The notes beneath the pieces were generated by a model that searched no databases, was not told the DNA's origin, and was given only the letters and a program-made list of their open reading frames with translations. Shown piece by piece: positions 60,206 through 64,000 of a stretch of 64,000 nucleotides of DNA. The translations under genes and the position numbers were made by a program. The stretch's first letter is position 1. Every line of letters starts with the position of its first letter. Source of the stretch: Amborella trichopoda (Eukaryota > Streptophyta > Magnoliopsida > Amborellales > Amborellaceae). The DNA is taken from NCBI RefSeq assembly GCF_000471905.2, contig NW_006494789.1, positions 5,312,755 through 5,376,754 of the forward strand, in the 5' to 3' direction.

Positions 60206-62985
60206 CTAATATCTATTGCAGACTTAGGATCAAGCAGAAGAAAGGCCTCCTGCTCCTGACTAGAGAGGCCCCCAACGCAGTTAAGGTTAACCCTTCTTGA
60301 TGACCTGCTGCGTCACAATCCCTTCTTCCCTCTTCGGGTTCCCCAACTTGAAAGAGAAGTCCAAGATTGCTCAGTGGTCACCGTCACAGCAAAAGACCGA
60401 GCTGCTAAGAAATCATGGTCCTAAGACTGTTAAGAACCGGTCCTCACATGGTCAGTGTATAAGGCTCGAGTTCAGTCGGGGCATGTTGAGCCCCTACACA
60501 CTAACTTACCGCGTATGACTCGCCAACCTCGGCAGTCCACTACGCCAGAAGAAACGATCAGTGTCATGGTGATCAACAAGGCAGATGATGCCCAAGAAGA
60601 GTAGATGAACAGGTTTGAGGTGATGATGAGGTCCATCCTTGAAAATATGAATCGTCTGGAGGCCTCCTGGCCCCCTGCTTCTTCTCCTCACCATGAGGCC
60701 AACTTCCAGCCTGGAGAGGACACAGCTCCTGGGCAAACTCCCCCACTGGCCTCCCAAGATAGCTCTCCCCGCATGGTTTCACAAACCGACATAGATGCCA
60801 TGGTGACCCACAGTCTCAAGAATAAGGTCTCGGGCATGCAAGAGACACTACCTTACCAAAAGCCGTATCCCTCGTACATCGACTAGGTGCAGTTTTCTCT
60901 GAACTATCAAAAGGGAAGCTCCCCTCCCTCAATGGTACTATGTCACCGCACCAGCATATTGCTGACTTTCAAGCTTCTTGTCGAGAGACGGCAACTGACG
61001 GGTGACTCCTCCTTCATCAATTCGTCAAAACTCTCGAAGGGTCAGCCTTCTAGTGGTATGCTCGGCTATCACCAAACTCGGTACACACATGGTAGCAAAT
61101 GGAGCAGTTGTTTTACTAGTGTTTCTATGAAGTCCAGAGAAACGTACAAACCATCGAACTCCTCACTCTGACTCAAGATCCTGGTGAGCCAGTTGATAAG
61201 TTCATCGCCCAATGGAAAGAGTTGACAACCTTCCGTGCCACTCCCATGACTGAAAGAGAAGCAGTTCAGACCTACATACGAAATATGCTGCCCGAGATTG
61301 CTTTGCATGTTGAGGCTTCCAATCCACCCTCCATGTCAGAGCTCATCTCTAAAGTAGTTTGTATAGAAGGTCTGTCCAAGCACCATGGTGGATCGCATCA
61401 GCAACCCTCTAGCTCAAGAAACAATAGGGCAATGGCAATTCTCGCTCCAACAATTAGGGCAACCAGTAAAAAGCAGTGATTAGTACGACCGTCACCGTGA
61501 CTGACACTAAGAAAGTCGCCCCTCATACCTTGGACCTCTCTAAGGCACAGACACCTTAGGCTGGAGGCAAGCAGCAGCAGTCTTATAATAAGGGCTCGCC
61601 TCCTAAAAATGTAAATCAAAGCGATTACTGGATCTAGCACCAGAACAAGGTGTACACCTTCGAGAAGGAGTAGGTTCCTGCACTTCTTCGATTACTACTA
61701 GACCAAAACATGATCCAGCTGCCAGAGGTCAACACCCCAGAGCAAGATAAACATGACACACATGAGAGGTATTGCGCCTATCACAAAAGAATAGGCCATC
61801 CCACTGAAGATTGCATTATGCTCGAAGACATTATAAAAGCCCTTATTAACAAGGGCCAGATAAAGCTCAAAGAGCTAAGGAAAGCATTCGGGGCAACTGA
61901 GGAAAATGCATTGGCTTCCACGAGCTCTATTAACAAGGGCCAGATAAAGCTCAAAGAGCTAAGGAAAGCATTCGGGGCAACTGAGGAAAATGCATTGGCT
62001 TCCACGAGCTCTATTAACAAGGGCCAGATAAAGCTCAAAGAGCTAAGGAAAGCATTCAGGGCAGCTGAGGAAAATGCATTGGCTTCCACGAGCTCTTGGC
62101 AAATAAGATGCAGTAGCACCAAGAAGTTCATGGTAACCCAGAAGGATGTCCTCAGGTCCTTGCTCCACCAGTGCAAGAAGACCTCCCGACACAAGTTTAG
62201 GGAAATGCTGAGCTGGACCCTTTGCAAGCCCTCTTCGAGGCGATGTTCCAACAGGGTCTCCTCACTTCCAAGCCCTCTAGACAACCTAAGCATCTTACCC
62301 AGGGTACAAAAAATCTCTAGTGCTCATATCACCAGGTATGGGGCCATGAGTTCGTGGAATGCTCTGGGTTTGAAGCTATAGCGTCCGTGAAGGTACAGAA
62401 AGGCAACATTGTATGTACCGTTCTCCCTGAACACTTCCACGCCATTGCTCCCGACCAAGAGGAAATCCCACTGCAGGTCCCCTGTGAGCCTGCACCAGAC
62501 CCTTTAGAGCCCTCAACTTCTCATCCCTGGGAAGTCTACCATGGACGAAATAGGCTCAAGTCCCAGAAAGGTTAGGTAGTCCATTAAGCTAGCGCTACTC
62601 ATCAGTACGATAGGATGGTCCAAACACCCCCCAAGGAATACAAAAGTATACGAGCACCTAGGTCGGCTCGTCGAAGGAATCATATTCCTCAACCATGAGA
62701 CTTCATCCCAGGCGTAGCTCGCCTTATCCCTTCATCTGATCATGTGGATGTCCCTAAGTCATCAGCTGCTCGAGACTCATCCAATACGGGTGACGATGCT
62801 AAAAGCACCCCCCAATGGTTGGAGCCAAGGCAAGACATAAAACACCTCCTTCACACATCCAATACAGGTGACGACGCTAAAAGCACCATCCAATGGTCGT
62901 AGCGGGGGCAAGACCTTAAACACCCCCTCAACACATCCAATTCTGGTGACGACGTAAAAACTAGCCCAGGACATTCTAACTCCAC
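60206..62985 (+). pseudogene. Gag of E5
   Basis: This is the second copy of the E1 gag. N-terminal region (60540-60886), core (60890-61470), and a zinc-knuckle variant intact at 61773-61814 (CAYHKRIGHPTEDC), whereas E1 has lost its first Cys. It carries a unique triplication after the knuckle (61845-62096) and a second knuckle-like module at about 62310-62360 (SYHQVWGHEFVEC with its first Cys after a stop). Relative to E1 it lacks about 165 bp at the triplication. Stops at 60601 (TAG), 60883 and 61477 are in the readable frames. Confidence 0.8.
61845..62096 (+). repeat. Three exact 84-bp in-frame units in E5 gag
   Basis: Units start at 61845, 61929 and 62013, each 28 codons: INKGQIKLKELRKAF and then GATEENALASTSS. 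Units 1 and 2 are identical by eye; unit 3 has two or three changes. E1 has a single, partly different copy, so the expansion is recent relative to the block duplication. Confidence 0.9.
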
Positions 62986-63011
62986 TTCTTCTTCTTCTTC
63001 TCTTCCTTCCT
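62778..63011 (+). repeat. Three 78-bp units in E5 gag tail
   Basis: Units at 62778, 62856 and 62934, counterpart of 4218-4451, with GDDAKST cores. Confidence 0.75.
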
Positions 63012-63035
63012 CCTCTATTTCTTTTACATGTGCAG
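62986..63035 (+). promoter_or_regulatory. Pyrimidine tract with GCAG (possible 3' splice site), E5
   Basis: TCTTCTTCTTCTTCTCTTCC to TTTTACATGTGCAG, AG at 63034-63035, then CPDFDTLNRELIGTN. In this copy the tract is open as Ser codons into the following segment, which is the main argument against an intron. Confidence 0.4.
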
Positions 63036-64000
63036 GTTGGTAGTGCCCAGACTTCGACACTCTAAACAGAGAGCTTATAGGAACCAACATCAGCATATCG
63101 CAATAGAAGTGCCTAAGAAAGATGCTCGGCTGGATTCTTGACCACTGTTGATGCTCTGGCTCCCCGAGCCAAGTACGAGCCATCTTCGAATTCCTATTCC
63201 CACGAGGCCTGTCACATGGTTCAAGTTCATGAAGCGTCACCCATTTCGGGGCAAATACTGATTGACCTCAGTCACCATACCATGGACTTCATGTTCGATG
63301 TTGACCCTTTCATTCCCTAGTCCAGTCAGAGGCTGAAAATTGTCTCCCACGCTGGGATCCTTCTATAAGCCGAAATGTCAGGGTCATGGGTCTCTTCACT
63401 CGAGATTGATCAGAAGCATTCTGAATCCCCTGACGAAGAGTTGCAAGAATCTCCAAAAGAGTGGGAAGAAGGTGGTCAGGCCGATATTCTCGAAAAGGTA
63501 AACTTAGGGGATGGGGTCGACCTAAGTCCAACTTTCATCTCGGTAAAAATCTCCTCAAAAGATAAAGAAAGTTATATTTTCCTCCTCCAAGCAAACCAGG
63601 ACGTCTTCGCTTGGCATTATCATGAGATGCTCGGTCTAGACCCTCAAATCGCTATCCATCGTCTCGGCATCGATCCGTCCATTAAACCTATGAAGCAAAA
63701 ATTGAAAAGGTTTAGACTCGACCTCAAGATGCAGATCGATGATGAGGTGAACAAGCTCAAGGAGGTTGGATCCATATGTAAATTCAAATACCCCAGCTTG
63801 TTGGCAAATGTCGTCCCAATCAAGAAGAAAACATGGCCAAATCAGGGTTTGTATTGACTTTCACGACTTGAACACCGCTTGCCCTAAGGATGACTTCCCC
63901 CTGCCATTCACCGAGATGCTTGTTGATTCCATGGATCATTGCCAAATCTTCTCCTTCATGGATGGGTATTCTGATTATAACCAAATAAGCATGGAACCAG
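63036..64000 (+). pseudogene. Linker and RT (N-terminal part) of E5, no protease
   Basis: Linker (63138-63320), acidic spacer with EELQESPKEWEEGG (63430), then an open frame of 160 codons (63375-63857) through DVFAWHYHEMLGLDPQIAIH and IDPSIKPMKQKLKRF into the RT start. After a frameshift come NTACPKDDFPLPFTEML and FSFMDGYSDYN at the window end. It keeps the Trp codon at 63612 that is TAG in E1. The protease is missing at the same junction as in E1. Confidence 0.85.

Overview
This window looks like plant nuclear DNA, probably repeat-dense heterochromatin of a flowering plant. I see no intact host gene, no tRNA or rRNA gene and no bacterial-type feature. Almost every base can be assigned to decayed long-terminal-repeat retrotransposons of the Ty3/gypsy superfamily, Tat-like lineage. 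The assignment rests on four things: a primer-binding site of the TTGGCGACTCCACTGGGGA type, gag zinc-knuckle variants of the form C-x2-H-x4-H-x4-C, a second archaeal-type RNase H behind the ordinary one, and an integrase with a DX35E core and no chromodomain. All coding regions are broken by stops (often TGG or CAG turned to TAG) and frameshifts, so they are entered as pseudogenes.

Two long noncoding modules recur. 'LTR-A' is about 3.1-3.7 kb, starts TGTTTGAA and ends CTAACCA. It has a TATA box, an AATAAA about 60 bp downstream, and a very long pyrimidine-rich U5 full of minisatellites whose units have dyad symmetry. 'Region B' is about 2.5-3.7 kb. It has arrays of a TTTAAGGTCATGCA-type unit, a conserved TATATAA, and a leader with more dyad minisatellites. 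It always points against the neighbouring gag or pol. It is either a second LTR family or an antisense promoter region inside the Tat elements.

Layout: 1-1702 (-) gag tail plus LTR-A fragment; 1703-6415 (+) element E1 (gag, RT, RNase H); 6416-7394 LTR-A fragment; 7395-10190 region B; 10191-12660 (-) E2 pol; 12661-13490 inverted region B piece; 13491-14048 unexplained; 14049-17348 (+) LTR-A; 17349-19990 region B; 19991-35060 (-) element E3 (integrase, two RNases H, RT, gag, leader, primer-binding site and 5' LTR), with a solo LTR-A at 25551-28642; 35061-35688 purine-rich spacer; 35689-44467 (+) element T1a (LTR, primer-binding site, leader, gag, protease, tail); 44626-48975 (-) E4 (gag, RT, RNases H); 48976-52660 region B; 52672-56087 (+) a plant-mobile-domain (PMD) gene remnant; 56268-59395 (-) T1b (gag, protease, tail); 59396-60205 LTR-A fragment; 60206-64000 (+) E5 (gag, RT).

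The most interesting pattern is a division of labour. The copies that carry protease (T1a, T1b) have no reverse transcriptase or integrase. They end in a coiled-coil tail facing a convergent PMD gene or its remnant. The copies that carry RT (E1, E3, E4, E5) lack protease, through at least three different junctions. This could be a two-part, mutually complementing retrotransposon system, or the chance result of decay. Both window ends also carry the same composite block (minus gag, LTR-A fragment, plus gag-RT) about 58.5 kb apart in direct orientation.
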